A stretch of DNA of 32,401 nucleotides from Collimonas silvisoli (GTDB taxonomy: Bacteria; Pseudomonadota; Gammaproteobacteria; Burkholderiales; Burkholderiaceae_D), in contig NZ_JAGQEG010000067.1 of assembly GCF_018305005.1 (NCBI RefSeq), positions 1-32,401 of the forward strand, given 5' to 3'. A program made the translations under genes and the position numbers. Of the stretch, positions 17,092-26,223 are shown one piece after another; within the stretch, counting starts at the first letter, position 1; each line of letters begins with the position of its first letter. Below the pieces are notes generated by a model. It was not told the origin of the DNA. It ran no database searches and saw only the letters and a list, made by a program, of their open reading frames with translations.

Positions 17092-18419
17092 TCAATCCTG
17101 AATTCAAACGCAACCTGTGGCTGCAATTCTCCCTGCATCGCCTGATCGCCATGCCCGCCATATTGGGATTGATTTTTTTCACGCTCAGCATCGCCAACAA
17201 TAATTTCCCCGGCGCTGTGGCGCAGGACAGCGTGGCCGTGATCCTGTTCATCGGCATTGTCGGCCTGTGGGGCACCCGTAACGCCGGCAACGCCGTGATC
17301 GAAGAAATCCGCGACAAGACCTGGGATCAGCAACGCATGAGCGCGCTCAATCCCTGGACCATGACCTGGGGCAAGCTGTTCGGCGCCACGGCCTTCAACT
17401 GGTATGGCGGCGTTTTGTGTTTGCTGGCGTTCGTGATTGCCGCGCTGGCGCGCGAGCGCAGCATGATCTTGGCCGACGGCTTGACGTTAGCGGCGCTGGG
17501 CATCCTGATGCATGCGGCGACGATGGCCCTGAACCTGCATCTGATGCGTAGCGACATGCGCGCCGTGCAGCGCGGCGGCGTCACCTGGGTGGTGCTGCTG
17601 ATCGTCTTCGTGTTTTCATCGCCCTTCCGTTCCGAAATCGATAGTTCCATCGTCTGGTGGGGTCACATGTTCTACTACCGGTCGTTTCTGGCGGCCAGCA
17701 CGGTTTTCTTCGCCGCCATCGCCGTTTTTGCTGCTTGGCGCAGCATGAGCAGCGCCTTGCAAATCGCTACCGTCCCCTGGGCCTGGCCGCTGGCTTGCTG
17801 CCTGTTGGCAGCTTACGTCGCCGGCTTTAGCGACGGCGCCGGGTTGCTATGGATAGCCCTGTTGCTGGCAGTCGCCATGACTTATGCGGCCCTATTCTCG
17901 GAAAAGAACGATATCGCGCTCTGGCAACGCATCGCGGCCCGAGTAAAAGCCGGGAACTGGCGCGGCATGTTCTGGAATTTGCCGATCTGGACGACCACGC
18001 TGATACTGGGGTTTTGCTTCGCGTTACTGCTGCAACTCAACGCCGGCCAAGCCTTGCCATTCGAATTGCCATTCAGATTATCAGCGGCAGCCGTCGGAAT
18101 TTCTTTCCTGGCCCCAACGCTGGCTCTGATGCTGTTGCGCGATAGCTGTGTCTATCTGTTCTTCGCCTTTTCCGGCACAAGCAAGCGGGTCGGCGCCACC
18201 ACCATCCTGTACCTGGCAATCATCAACGGCTTGCTGCCGTTTCTGTGCAATGCGATGGGGTTGAAGGCGCTCTCGCTATTTTTCATGCCGCTGCATGTCG
18301 GCAGCGGCTGGGCCATGCTGGGCATAGCAGCGCTGCACGCCGCGCTGGCTTTGGCGCTGCTGGGCTGGCGCTGGCGCCGGCAGGCTCTCAAAGACGACCT
18401 GCCGCGCCAGTTCAACTAA
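17088..18419 (+). CDS. ABC-2 type transporter permease
   Basis: A 443-residue polytopic membrane protein with roughly 10 to 12 hydrophobic segments, starting with GTG inside the stop codon of its ATPase gene. Near the N-terminus it has [29 protein letters not shown], a cytoplasmic segment typical of ABC exporter permeases of the gliding-motility/Nat type. The final residues are basic. The pair forms a complete exporter half-set (homodimer), but nothing nearby points to its cargo. The gene converges with transaldolase and the coding ends overlap by 4 bp. Confidence 0.85.
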   Translation: MINPEFKRNLWLQFSLHRLIAMPAILGLIFFTLSIANNNFPGAVAQDSVAVILFIGIVGLWGTRNAGNAVIEEIRDKTWDQQRMSALNPWTMTWGKLFGATAFNWYGGVLCLLAFVIAALARERSMILADGLTLAALGILMHAATMALNLHLMRSDMRAVQRGGVTWVVLLIVFVFSSPFRSEIDSSIVWWGHMFYYRSFLAASTVFFAAIAVFAAWRSMSSALQIATVPWAWPLACCLLAAYVAGFSDGAGLLWIALLLAVAMTYAALFSEKNDIALWQRIAARVKAGNWRGMFWNLPIWTTTLILGFCFALLLQLNAGQALPFELPFRLSAAAVGISFLAPTLALMLLRDSCVYLFFAFSGTSKRVGATTILYLAIINGLLPFLCNAMGLKALSLFFMPLHVGSGWAMLGIAALHAALALALLGWRWRRQALKDDLPRQFN

Positions 18420-19384
18420 GCAGTGTGCGCCGCTGCCCGCAAGCCCTCGATGATCTTATCGAGCTTGATCGCATCGGCGGCAAACCCGCGTATCCCTTCC
18501 GCCAGTTTTTCGGTCGCCATGGCGTCGTCATTAAGGGCGTAGCGGAAGCCTGCTTCGTCGTAACGTACCTCCTGCAAATCGGCGCTGGCTGCTGCCTCCT
18601 TGTCCAGCGCACGCGGCAAGGCGGCGTCGCCGGCTTGCAGCTGCGCCAGCAATTCCGGACTGATGGTGAGCAGATCGCAGCCGGCCAACGCGGCGATCTG
18701 GCCGACGTTGCGGAAGCTGGCGCCCATCACCTCGGTTTCAATTCCAACACGTTTGTAGTAACTGTAAATCTGCGCTACCGATTTCACGCCAGGATCGTTC
18801 GACAGCGTATTGGCGGCTTCATCCCAGGCGTTGCCGGCGGATTTCTTGTACCAATCGTAGATGCGGCCGACGAACGGCGAGATCAGGCGCACCTTGGCCG
18901 CGCCGCAGGCTATCGCCTGGCAGAATGAAAACAGCAAGGTCAGATTGCAACGGATGCCTTCGCGCTCCAGGATGGCCGCAGCCTGGATCCCTTCCCAGGT
19001 CGAGGCGATCTTGATCAGCACCCGTTCACGGCCGATGCCGGCGGCCTCATACAACGCCATGATGCGGCGCGCCCGCGCCACCGTGGCGGCGGTATCGAAG
19101 CTGAGCCTGGCGTCGACTTCGGTCGAGACCCGGCCCGGCACCACCTGCAGAATCTCCAGGCCGAAACGCACCAGCACCTGATCGACGATCTGATCCAGCG
19201 CACTATCGGCATGGGCGGCGACGGTCTCGGCCAGCAGCGGCGCATAGTCGGCTTGCTGTACCGCTTTCAAGATCAGCGATGGATTGGTGGTGGCGTCGCG
19301 CGGCTTGAATTGCGCCAGTTGCTTGAAATTTCCTGTGTCGGCTACCACCGTCGTATATTGCTTGAGCTGGTCCAGCTGATTCAT
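18416..19384 (-). CDS. tal: transaldolase
   Basis: A 322-residue enzyme of the TalB type that moves a dihydroxyacetone unit between sugar phosphates in the non-oxidative pentose phosphate pathway. It shows VVADTG (13-18, conserved Asp16), DATTNPSLI (30-38), Glu89 in VSTEVDA, the Schiff-base lysine Lys125 in [12 protein letters not shown], and the [28 protein letters not shown] segment. The ATG at 19384 is preferred over an upstream in-frame TTG. It is the last gene of the pentose operon, 45 bp after xylulokinase; a second housekeeping transaldolase may exist elsewhere. Confidence 0.95.
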   Translation of the reverse strand: MNQLDQLKQYTTVVADTGNFKQLAQFKPRDATTNPSLILKAVQQADYAPLLAETVAAHADSALDQIVDQVLVRFGLEILQVVPGRVSTEVDARLSFDTAATVARARRIMALYEAAGIGRERVLIKIASTWEGIQAAAILEREGIRCNLTLLFSFCQAIACGAAKVRLISPFVGRIYDWYKKSAGNAWDEAANTLSNDPGVKSVAQIYSYYKRVGIETEVMGASFRNVGQIAALAGCDLLTISPELLAQLQAGDAALPRALDKEAAASADLQEVRYDEAGFRYALNDDAMATEKLAEGIRGFAADAIKLDKIIEGLRAAAHTA

Positions 19385-19429
19385 GTCTATGCCTTTGTGT
19401 AGAAAATGCAATGAGAATTCAATAAACGT

Positions 19430-20914
19430 TCAATCGTGCAGGGCTTGCGCCGCCGTGAACAATCCACGGAATTTCCGATAGCGCGTCTGCAGCATCTCCT
19501 GTTGTGCTACAGCGGGAACGAAACGTTCCTTTACCGGCATGCCGACTGCCAGCAAATCGCGGCCGCGTCCATGCGCCAGGAACCCCAGTTTGGCGGCGCC
19601 GATGCAGGCGCTGAGTTCGCTGCCTGACAAGGTGCAGATTTCCCGGCCGAGTATATTCGCCAGCAGTTGCGCCCAGTAATTGCTGCGGGCGCCGCCGCCG
19701 ACCAGCAAGCAAGTCCCTACCTCTGCGCCTGCCGATTGCACCGCGGACATCGCATCGAGCAGGCCGAAACCGACTCCTTCCAGCACCGCATAACCGAGCA
19801 TTGCCGGCGTCGTGTCGTAAGCAAGATTCATGAAGCCGCCGCGCAGCAGCGGATCGTTATGCGGCGTGCGTTCGCCGGCCAGATAGGGCAGGAACAAGGG
19901 CGTCGCGCCAGGCGCCGTCTGGGTCAGCGGCAATTCTTCTTGCACCAGTTGCAACAGGGCTTGTTCATCGACCTGGCCCAGCAAATGGGTAACCCAGCGC
20001 AGGCAGCTGGCGCCGGCCAGCATCGCACCCATGGTGTACCAGCGCTGCGGCAGCGCGTGGCAAAAGCTGTGCACCACGCTGGCCGGCATGCCGGCCACGC
20101 GGTCGGTAATGGCGACCATGGCGGCGCTGGTGCCCAAGGTGACGAAGGCCTGGCCGGCCTCAATCGCGCCGATGCCAACTGCCGATACCGGATTATCGCC
20201 GCCACCGCCGGCCACCACCACCGGCTGCTGCATGCCCAGCAGCGACGCTGCGGATGCACTCAGGCCGGCCGATGCCGCCGAGCCTTCCACCAAGCGCGGC
20301 ATCTGCTTCAGTGTCAGCCCGCAGGCGTGCAGCATGGGTTCGAACCAGCCGCGCTGGCGCACATCCAGCCATAGCGTGCCGGCGGCGTCGGAGACATCGC
20401 TGATACGCTCGCCGGTCAGCCGCAAACGCAGGTAATCCTTGGGCGACAAGACGCAGGAAATCCGGCTGAATATGTGCGGCTCATGCTCACGCAGCCACAA
20501 CAGCTTGGGCGCAGTCAGGCCGGCCATCGGCAAGCTGCCGGTGACGTCGGCAAATGCAGGATATTGGCGGCCCAGCGCATGCGCCTGCGCCATGGCGCGC
20601 GAGTCGTCCCAGAGTATCGCCGGGCGCAGCAGCTGGTCGCCATCATCCAGCAGCACCGCCCCATGCATCTGTCCAGACAAGCCTATGCAACGGACCCTGG
20701 CATACGCCTCCGGCTGCTGCTGCCGCAACTGGTGCAGGGCCGCCAAGCAAGCCTGCCACCAGTCTTCCGGATTTTGCTCGGACCAGCCGGCTTGCGGCCG
20801 CGAGATGCTCAGGCGGACGCCGGCATGCGCCGGCACCGCGCCGCTTTCATCCAGCAATACCGCTTTCAGTTCCGAGGTGCCGAGATCTATCCCGAGTGAA
20901 ATGGGACTACCCAT
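19430..20914 (-). CDS. xylB: xylulokinase
   Basis: A 494-residue FGGY-family carbohydrate kinase that phosphorylates D-xylulose to xylulose 5-phosphate. It has the N-terminal phosphate-binding loop GIDLGTSELKAVLLD (8-22), the xylulokinase motif GLSGQMHGAVLLD (78-90), ILWDDSRA, the catalytic Asp240 in GGGGDNPVSAVG, and the C-terminal FGGY-type LLVGGGARSNYWAQLLANIL. The SGQMHG motif favours xylulokinase over glycerol or ribulokinase. It is 25 bp from the LacI gene and 45 bp from transaldolase. No xylose isomerase or pentitol dehydrogenase is in the operon. Confidence 0.93.
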   Translation of the reverse strand: MGSPISLGIDLGTSELKAVLLDESGAVPAHAGVRLSISRPQAGWSEQNPEDWWQACLAALHQLRQQQPEAYARVRCIGLSGQMHGAVLLDDGDQLLRPAILWDDSRAMAQAHALGRQYPAFADVTGSLPMAGLTAPKLLWLREHEPHIFSRISCVLSPKDYLRLRLTGERISDVSDAAGTLWLDVRQRGWFEPMLHACGLTLKQMPRLVEGSAASAGLSASAASLLGMQQPVVVAGGGGDNPVSAVGIGAIEAGQAFVTLGTSAAMVAITDRVAGMPASVVHSFCHALPQRWYTMGAMLAGASCLRWVTHLLGQVDEQALLQLVQEELPLTQTAPGATPLFLPYLAGERTPHNDPLLRGGFMNLAYDTTPAMLGYAVLEGVGFGLLDAMSAVQSAGAEVGTCLLVGGGARSNYWAQLLANILGREICTLSGSELSACIGAAKLGFLAHGRGRDLLAVGMPVKERFVPAVAQQEMLQTRYRKFRGLFTAAQALHD

Positions 20915-20939
20915 AGATATCCGTTTCTAGTAAGAAGTA

Positions 20940-21938
20940 TCAAAGACAGCCGCAGGAATTACGGATGCGCAGCGTCGGCGCCAGCCGCACGGTCTGCTTT
21001 TTGCCGTCCGGCGTTTCAATCCGTTTCATCAGCAGCTTGACTGCGCGCATGCCCAACTCCTTGACCGGTTGCGCCATCACGGTCAGGCGCGGGATAAAGA
21101 AATCGGCCCAGTCGAAATCGTCGAAACCGACCAGCGCGATCTGTTCCGGCACATCGACCTTGGCGTCGCGCAAGGCATGCATGGCGCCGATGGTCATCAG
21201 GTTATTAGCCGCCATGATGGCGGTCGGCGGCGCTGCCAGCGTCAACAGCTTGCGGGTTGCCAGCCTTGCCGGTTCGCTGCTGGATTCGCCGCTGACCAGC
21301 AGTTCCGGATCAAACGGCAGACCGGCGGCGTCCAATGCGGCGCGATAACCTTCGATCCGCTCATCGGTGGTGGGCAGGCCGGCGCTGCCGGAAATCAGGG
21401 CGATGCGTTTGTGTCCGTGCTGGATCAGATGACTGACCAGCTCCTGTGACGATTTTTTGTTTTCCACGCCGACCTGGTCGAAGCCTTGCGTCACCAGCCG
21501 ATCGACCAGCACCGCCGGAATCTCGTTGGCGCGCAGATACTCCAGCGCCAGGTGGTGCGGATCGGCGGACGGCGCCAGCAAAATGCCGTCTACCCGCCGA
21601 TGGTGCAGCGCCTTGACCGCGCGCAGTTCCTGCTCGGGATCGTCGCGGGTATCGACATACAGCATCATGATGCCGTGCTTGGCGCATTCGGTTTCGATGG
21701 CGTGCACGGTTTCGCTGAAATAGTGATTGGAGAGCGCGGAAATCGCCACGCCGATGGTGTTCGATGTCGAACGCGCCAGCGAGCGCGCCAGGGTGTTAGG
21801 TATGTAGCCGAGTTCCTGGATGGCCGCCTCCACCGCACGCACGGTGGCCGGCCGCACCTTGCGCGTGCCGTTCAAGACATGCGAGACCGTCGAAGTCGAT
21901 ACCTTCGCGATTCTTGCGACATCGTCCATGGTTGCCAA
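20940..21938 (-). CDS. LacI-family transcriptional regulator of the pentose operon
   Basis: A 332-residue repressor with a LacI helix-turn-helix (TMDDVARIAKVSTSTVSHVLNG) and hinge helix (IPNTLARSLA), followed by a periplasmic-binding-protein-like sensor domain (about 60-325) with IALVGFDDFDWADF. The start is the TTG at 21938: GGGGAG lies 9 bases upstream of it, and it yields the family-typical MATMDDVA; the ATG three codons later is too far from the ribosome binding site. It sits inside the operon between the binding protein and xylulokinase. The tandem GCAAGCGCTTGC palindromes at 26094-26117 look like its operator (inference). Confidence 0.92.
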   Translation of the reverse strand: MATMDDVARIAKVSTSTVSHVLNGTRKVRPATVRAVEAAIQELGYIPNTLARSLARSTSNTIGVAISALSNHYFSETVHAIETECAKHGIMMLYVDTRDDPEQELRAVKALHHRRVDGILLAPSADPHHLALEYLRANEIPAVLVDRLVTQGFDQVGVENKKSSQELVSHLIQHGHKRIALISGSAGLPTTDERIEGYRAALDAAGLPFDPELLVSGESSSEPARLATRKLLTLAAPPTAIMAANNLMTIGAMHALRDAKVDVPEQIALVGFDDFDWADFFIPRLTVMAQPVKELGMRAVKLLMKRIETPDGKKQTVRLAPTLRIRNSCGCL

Positions 21939-22060
21939 TTGTATTCACTCCCCTTTTTCTTGCTGCCTATGGGCGGCTGCAAATACCCCGCATTGACCGG
22001 CGCATTCGCAGGAACGCTTGCAGGAAATGTGCAGGAATATTCGCAGCCGCCGTGTCAATC

Positions 22061-22999
22061 CTAACGCTTGCTGGACCAGCCTTTATACGTAGCGATATTA
22101 TCGCGGGTAATCAGCATCGGCTCCAGTAGCATGACCGGCTTGGCCGGACGTTTGCCGTTGAGTATGTCATAGCCGACGGCAACCGCATCCTGCGCCTGCG
22201 CCCATGGGTCCTGGCTGGCCGAAGCCTGGATCGAGTTTGGCGTCTTCAATGCAGCTTCGATATCCGGCGCGCCGTCGACCGAAGTGATGATGATGCCGCT
22301 GCGTTTCAACTGCTTGGCGGCGAGATCGCTGCCGATCGCTTGCGGATCGTTGATGGTGAACAGGCCGTCGATTTTCGGAAAGCGCGTCAAATAGCCTTGC
22401 ATGGCGTTCAAGCCGCCTTCGCGCGAACCCTTGCCATCCTGATCGTCGGACAGCACCTTGATGCCGGGCGCGGCGGCAAACACGGTCTTGCAGCCTTTGA
22501 CCCTGTCGGTCACGGCGCTCACTTGCGGCCCGTTCTGGATGATCACATTGCCCTTGCCGCCCAGTTTGTCGACCAGGTATTTGCAAGCCAGGCGTCCGGC
22601 CAGCTCGTTATCGGTCTGCACCGTGGCGTCGACGCCTTTCGCGCCGACATCCACCGCCACCACCACAATCCCGGCTTTCTGCGCTTTCTTGATAGCCGGT
22701 TCGATGGCGACCGGATCGGTAGCATTCAGCAAGATCAGATCGACCCCGGCTGAAATGAAATTATCGATCTGCGTAAACTGCTTGCTCAGATCATAGTCGG
22801 CCGACACTGCGGTTACCTTGACGCCGGGATTGATTTGCTGCGCCTTGGCCTTGGCGCCGTTGGCCAGCGTCACGAAATAAGGATTGCCGAGCGAACCGAC
22901 GGTGATGCCGACCGCTTTCAATTCACGCGCCTGGGCCGCAGTTGACAGCGTCAGAGCCAAGGTGAGCGGAAGCAATGCTGCGAGAGCGATTTTTTTCAT
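22061..22999 (-). CDS. sugar ABC transporter substrate-binding protein (RbsB/XylF type)
   Basis: A 312-residue periplasmic sugar-binding protein (peripla_BP_4). The signal peptide ends at AAQA near residue 24. Family landmarks include VGSLGNPYFVTLANGAKAKA, QFTQIDNFISAGVDLILLNA, VAVDVGAKGVDATVQTDN and ITSVDGAPDIEAAL. It delivers a pentose or related sugar to the transporter encoded upstream in the operon. An AGGAG ribosome binding site precedes the ATG. It is separated from the permease gene by 186 bp containing a REP-like palindrome. The exact sugar is not readable; xylulose or another pentose/pentitol is suggested by xylB. Confidence 0.9.
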   Translation of the reverse strand: MKKIALAALLPLTLALTLSTAAQARELKAVGITVGSLGNPYFVTLANGAKAKAQQINPGVKVTAVSADYDLSKQFTQIDNFISAGVDLILLNATDPVAIEPAIKKAQKAGIVVVAVDVGAKGVDATVQTDNELAGRLACKYLVDKLGGKGNVIIQNGPQVSAVTDRVKGCKTVFAAAPGIKVLSDDQDGKGSREGGLNAMQGYLTRFPKIDGLFTINDPQAIGSDLAAKQLKRSGIIITSVDGAPDIEAALKTPNSIQASASQDPWAQAQDAVAVGYDILNGKRPAKPVMLLEPMLITRDNIATYKGWSSKR

Positions 23000-23101
23000 G
23001 ATGTACCTATCTCCTGTTACTGGTCATATAAAAATCCCGGTACAACGACCAGCTTGTCGCACCGATGGTCTATCAACTTCAAAATCCTCGTCACCGTCAT
23101 C

Positions 23102-23167
23102 GTCATTCATGCGCAAGCGGGAATCCATGTTGACCTTAAAATGGATCCCCGCGTTCGCGGGAATGAC
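23102..23167. repeat. REP-like inverted repeat (GTCATTCCCGCG type) between permease and binding-protein genes
   Basis: Imperfect 27-nt arms (23102-23128 and 23141-23167, about 21 of 27 pairing) flank a 12-nt loop. Sequences of the type GTCATTCCCGCGnnnGCGGGAATCCA are widespread dispersed repeats in proteobacteria (general knowledge). Its place inside the operon suggests an effect on mRNA stability or partial termination. Confidence 0.75.
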
Positions 23168-23185
23168 AACAAAAGCAAAGATGCT

Positions 23186-24184
23186 TTATGTACGCGCACC
23201 CGATTGCCGGTAACGGTCGAGCGCCACCGCGCCGATGATCACGATGCCCTTGATGATGTATTGCCAGATATCGGAAACCCCCAGCAGCACCAGGCCGTTG
23301 GTCAGCACCGCGATGATCAGCGCACCGATCAGGGTGCCGGCGATGGAGCCGACGCCGCCGGTAAAACTGGTGCCGCCCAGGATTACCGCGGCGATCGCAT
23401 CCAGTTCATAAGACTGCCCCAGTTGCAGGCCGTTGGCAGCGGACAGGCGCGACGCCGTCATCACCGCACCCAGGCCGGCCAGCAAGCCGGACACTGCATA
23501 CACGAACAGCAGCACCTTCCACACCTTGATCCCCGACAACCGTGCCGCCTCGTGATTGCCGCCGACCGCATAGATCTGCACGCCGATCACGGTACGGCGC
23601 AGGATGAACCAGGAAACCGCCACCACCAGCAAGGCGATAATGACCAGCCAAGGTACGCCCAGCACCGAATCGTTGCCGATGAATGCGAACGGCAATTCCG
23701 GATTGAACACCGTCTTGTCATCCGCCAGCAAACGCGCCAGGCCGCGCATCGCAGTCAAGGCGCCGAGCGTGACGATGAACGGCGGCAGGCGCATGAAAGC
23801 GATCAGGATGCCGTTGGTCAAGCCCAGCAACAGGCCGAAACCGATGCCGGCGGCAATCCCCAGCATGCCGAACTGCGGCGACAGCGAAGCCAGCATGGCC
23901 ACCACTGCCGACGCCGCCAGAATCGCGCCGACCGACAGATCGATGCCGGCGGTCAGGATCACGAAGGTCATGCCGGCGGCCAGGACGATATTTACTGAAG
24001 CCTGCTGCGTGATGATCGACAGGTTCTGCACCGTGAAGAAGTTTTCACTCATCAGGGCAAAACCCAGGATCAGCAACAGCAGCACCGGCAGCATGCCGAC
24101 CGTGCGCAGCAGATTGCGCATTTGTTCGCGTTTGCCGATTGCGACGGCGGTGACGCCGCTACTGCTTTGGCTGCTTAATTCCAT
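23186..24184 (-). CDS. sugar ABC transporter permease (RbsC type)
   Basis: A 332-residue inner-membrane permease of the ribose/xylose/galactose class (BPD_transp_2), with about nine to ten membrane segments. Landmarks are FVILTAGIDLSVGAILA, LGLTNGILIAFMRLPPFIVTLGALTAMRGLA, and the C-terminal AIAAVILGGTSFTGGVGSIAGTLIGAL. The ATG at 24184 is chosen because AAGGAG lies 8 bases before it; an ATG 30 bp upstream lacks a good ribosome binding site. It lies 47 bp after the ATPase gene. Confidence 0.93.
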   Translation of the reverse strand: MELSSQSSSGVTAVAIGKREQMRNLLRTVGMLPVLLLLILGFALMSENFFTVQNLSIITQQASVNIVLAAGMTFVILTAGIDLSVGAILAASAVVAMLASLSPQFGMLGIAAGIGFGLLLGLTNGILIAFMRLPPFIVTLGALTAMRGLARLLADDKTVFNPELPFAFIGNDSVLGVPWLVIIALLVVAVSWFILRRTVIGVQIYAVGGNHEAARLSGIKVWKVLLFVYAVSGLLAGLGAVMTASRLSAANGLQLGQSYELDAIAAVILGGTSFTGGVGSIAGTLIGALIIAVLTNGLVLLGVSDIWQYIIKGIVIIGAVALDRYRQSGART

Positions 24185-24231
24185 GATTTTTGTCTCCTTG
24201 CTGTTCTGATCCATGATGTCAATCCCGCCGT

Positions 24232-25782
24232 TCAGGCAGCTTGCGGTTCCACCTGCTGGGCGCCGGTCGCCAGTTCGATAATGTTTTCCTGAGTGATTTC
24301 GCGCCCGGAATGGCCGCCCAGCTCTGCCACCAGTTGTCCTTCGCGCATCACCAGCACCCGGTCCGAGGTGCCGACGATTTCCGGCAGTTCGCTGGAGATC
24401 ACCACCACGCCGATACCCGCCAGCGCCAGCTCGTTGATGATCCGGTAAATTTCCGACTTGGCGCCGATGTCGACGCCGCGCGTCGGCTCATCCAGGATCA
24501 GCACATGCGGCTTGATTTCCAGCAAGCGCGCCAGCAATACCTTCTGCTGATTGCCGCCGGACAGCGCGCCGACATTGATGTTGGGCGAGGCCACCCGGAT
24601 CGCCAGCGATTTGATCGCCGCGCTGGCGCGTTGCGCACCGCGGCGGCGGTCCAGCACGCCGCCATAACCGGCGTCGGGCACGCAGGCGCAGACGTTGATG
24701 TTGTCGCGCACGCTCATGTCCAGAAACAAACCCTGCGATTTACGATCCTCGGTCAGGTACACCACGCCGGCACGAATCGCATCGACCGGACCGCGCAGCA
24801 CGGCGACTGCCTTGCCGGCCACTTCCAGCGTGCCGGAAATGCGCGGATCGGCGGCAAAAATCAGGCGCGCCAGTTCGGTACGGCCGGCGCCGACCAGGCC
24901 GGCGATGCCCAGCACCTCGCCCGCATGCAGATCGAAGCTGCAGCCTCTTACGCGGCCGCCATCGGCCATGTCGCGCACCCGCATGACAACATTGCCGGGA
25001 TCATAGGGCGCATGTTCTTTCTTGTAGAAACCGGACAGATCGCGCCCCACCATCATTTTCACCAAGGCCTCGGCCGACAATTCCTCACGCGCCAGCATGC
25101 CGACGTGCTTGCCGTCGCGCAGCACCGAAACCCGGTCTGAGAGTTCGTAGATTTCAGCCATGCGATGGCTGATGTAGACGATCGCCAGGCCTTCCTGGCG
25201 CAACTGCCGGATCAATGCGAACAAACGATCAGTCTCACGCGAAGACAACGGCGTAGTGGGTTCGTCCATCACCAGGATCCTGGCGTGGGCGTGGATCGCG
25301 CGGGCAATTTCCACCAACTGGCGCTCGGCGATGGACAAGCTGCTGACCTTGGTCTGCGGCTTGAAATCGGCGCCCAGGCGGTTCAGCACATCGACGCATC
25401 CCGCTTCCATCGCCTTGCGGTCGACGGTCCAGCTCCGTCCTCGTAGCTCGCGGCCGAGATAAATGTTTTCCGCCACGCTCAGATTGGGGCACAGGCTCAG
25501 CTCCTGATAGATGACGGCGACGCCATGTTCCTTGGCGGCACGCGGACCGTAGCTGTGCACGCGCCGGCCGTCGATGCGGATTTCGCCGCCGGCGTCGGCC
25601 TGGTGGGCGCCGGACAAGACTTTCATCAAGGTCGACTTGCCGGCGCCGTTCTCGCCCATCAAGGCATGCACTTCGCCGGCAAACACGGTCAGATCGACCT
25701 CTTTCAGTACCCGCAAGCCGCTGAAGGTCTTGGAGATGCCGCGCATCTCAAGGATTGGTGTTGCGCCTGGTTCAGGTTTCAT
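24232..25782 (-). CDS. sugar ABC transporter ATP-binding protein (RbsA/XylG type, two ATPase domains)
   Basis: A 516-residue fused double ATPase for a monosaccharide importer. Domain 1 (about 8-245) has Walker [10 protein letters not shown] (43-51), the RbsA-type [22 protein letters not shown], a degenerate signature [14 protein letters not shown] and Walker [13 protein letters not shown]. Domain 2 (about 255-505) has the usual degenerate Walker [23 protein letters not shown], the canonical signature [15 protein letters not shown] and Walker [17 protein letters not shown]. It is the first large gene of the pentose operon. The ribosome binding site GAGGGG lies 6 bases before the ATG. Confidence 0.95.
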   Translation of the reverse strand: MKPEPGATPILEMRGISKTFSGLRVLKEVDLTVFAGEVHALMGENGAGKSTLMKVLSGAHQADAGGEIRIDGRRVHSYGPRAAKEHGVAVIYQELSLCPNLSVAENIYLGRELRGRSWTVDRKAMEAGCVDVLNRLGADFKPQTKVSSLSIAERQLVEIARAIHAHARILVMDEPTTPLSSRETDRLFALIRQLRQEGLAIVYISHRMAEIYELSDRVSVLRDGKHVGMLAREELSAEALVKMMVGRDLSGFYKKEHAPYDPGNVVMRVRDMADGGRVRGCSFDLHAGEVLGIAGLVGAGRTELARLIFAADPRISGTLEVAGKAVAVLRGPVDAIRAGVVYLTEDRKSQGLFLDMSVRDNINVCACVPDAGYGGVLDRRRGAQRASAAIKSLAIRVASPNINVGALSGGNQQKVLLARLLEIKPHVLILDEPTRGVDIGAKSEIYRIINELALAGIGVVVISSELPEIVGTSDRVLVMREGQLVAELGGHSGREITQENIIELATGAQQVEPQAA

Positions 25783-25892
25783 GAACAGCCCCTCGCTTTG
25801 ACTGACCGATCAGTTTTTTTTCAAAACTCATCAAATCGATAAAACAGTTTGTGGAAGCAGCTAAATAAGCAGATGAAGATATTGCAAACCGA

Positions 25893-26003
25893 TCAGGAAG
25901 CCGCCGCCAGCAAGCATCTTGCCGAGAGCGACCGTTCAATATCGATTCTTGAGCAGAATGTGGGGCGAGAGCGTAGTGCCTCGTTTGGATGCGGGATTTT
26001 CAT
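25893..26003 (-). CDS. possible 36-residue leader ORF of the pentose operon
   Basis: An ATG at 26003 is preceded by a near-perfect AAGGAGA ribosome binding site (complement of 26008-26014) and opens a 36-codon frame beginning MKIPHPNEALRSRP and ending at TGA 25893-25895. It lies between the candidate promoter and the first ABC gene, whose start is about 110 bp further on. The peptide has no recognised family and could be a leader peptide, a new small protein or the stub of a lost gene. The strong ribosome binding site is the only positive evidence. Confidence 0.4.
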   Translation of the reverse strand: MKIPHPNEALRSRPTFCSRIDIERSLSARCLLAAAS

Positions 26004-26080
26004 TTTGTCTCCTTGCGTCTTTATCTTTTACCTAGGCCGCATAAGCACCGGAATACGGTTCGCGCCCTGATTTGCGGTCA

Positions 26081-26109
26081 ATATTAGATGAAAGCAAGCG
26101 CTTGCGCAA
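26081..26109 (-). promoter_or_regulatory. candidate sigma-70 promoter of the pentose operon
   Basis: Reading the minus strand, TTGCGC (26109-26104), a 17-bp spacer and TAATAT (26086-26081) form a plausible -35/-10 pair. The -35 lies inside the tandem operator palindromes. The -10 matches the consensus at 4 of 6 positions and the -35 at 3 of 6, so the call rests mainly on spacing and position. Confidence 0.5.
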
Positions 26110-26120
26110 GCGCTTGCTTT
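26091..26120. promoter_or_regulatory. duplicated LacI-type operator upstream of the pentose operon
   Basis: Two directly adjacent copies of the 12-bp palindrome GCAAGCGCTTGC (26094-26105 and 26106-26117) lie inside a perfect 30-bp palindrome. The AAGCGCTT core is typical of LacI-family operators. It overlaps the candidate -35 box, so binding of the operon-encoded LacI protein would block transcription. Seven Ts follow on the plus strand, but no plus-strand gene ends here, which argues against a terminator. Confidence 0.7.
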
Positions 26121-26153
26121 TTTTGATATTTAGACAATGCAAGCGATCAGGAC

Positions 26154-26180
26154 AAAAAAACACCTCCACGAAGGAGGTGT
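26154..26180 (-). terminator. Rho-independent terminator of pmbA
   Basis: Read on the minus strand, an 8-bp stem (26180-26173 with 26167-26160) with a 5-nt loop starting TTCG is followed by a run of seven Ts (26160-26154). It lies about 45 bp after the pmbA stop codon. Confidence 0.9.
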
Positions 26181-26223
26181 CGCTTGCCAGCTAAAACCGC
26201 CTGGCGCGGGGCATCGGAACGGA

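Noticed and set aside
25849-26070. A 73-codon plus-strand frame in the pentose operon leader.
   Set aside because: No ribosome binding site and no homology pattern; it is antisense to the operon leader.
26091-26124. The 30-bp palindrome plus seven Ts read as a plus-strand terminator.
   Set aside because: No plus-strand gene ends there; the duplicated AAGCGCTT cores and position upstream of a LacI-regulated operon fit an operator better.
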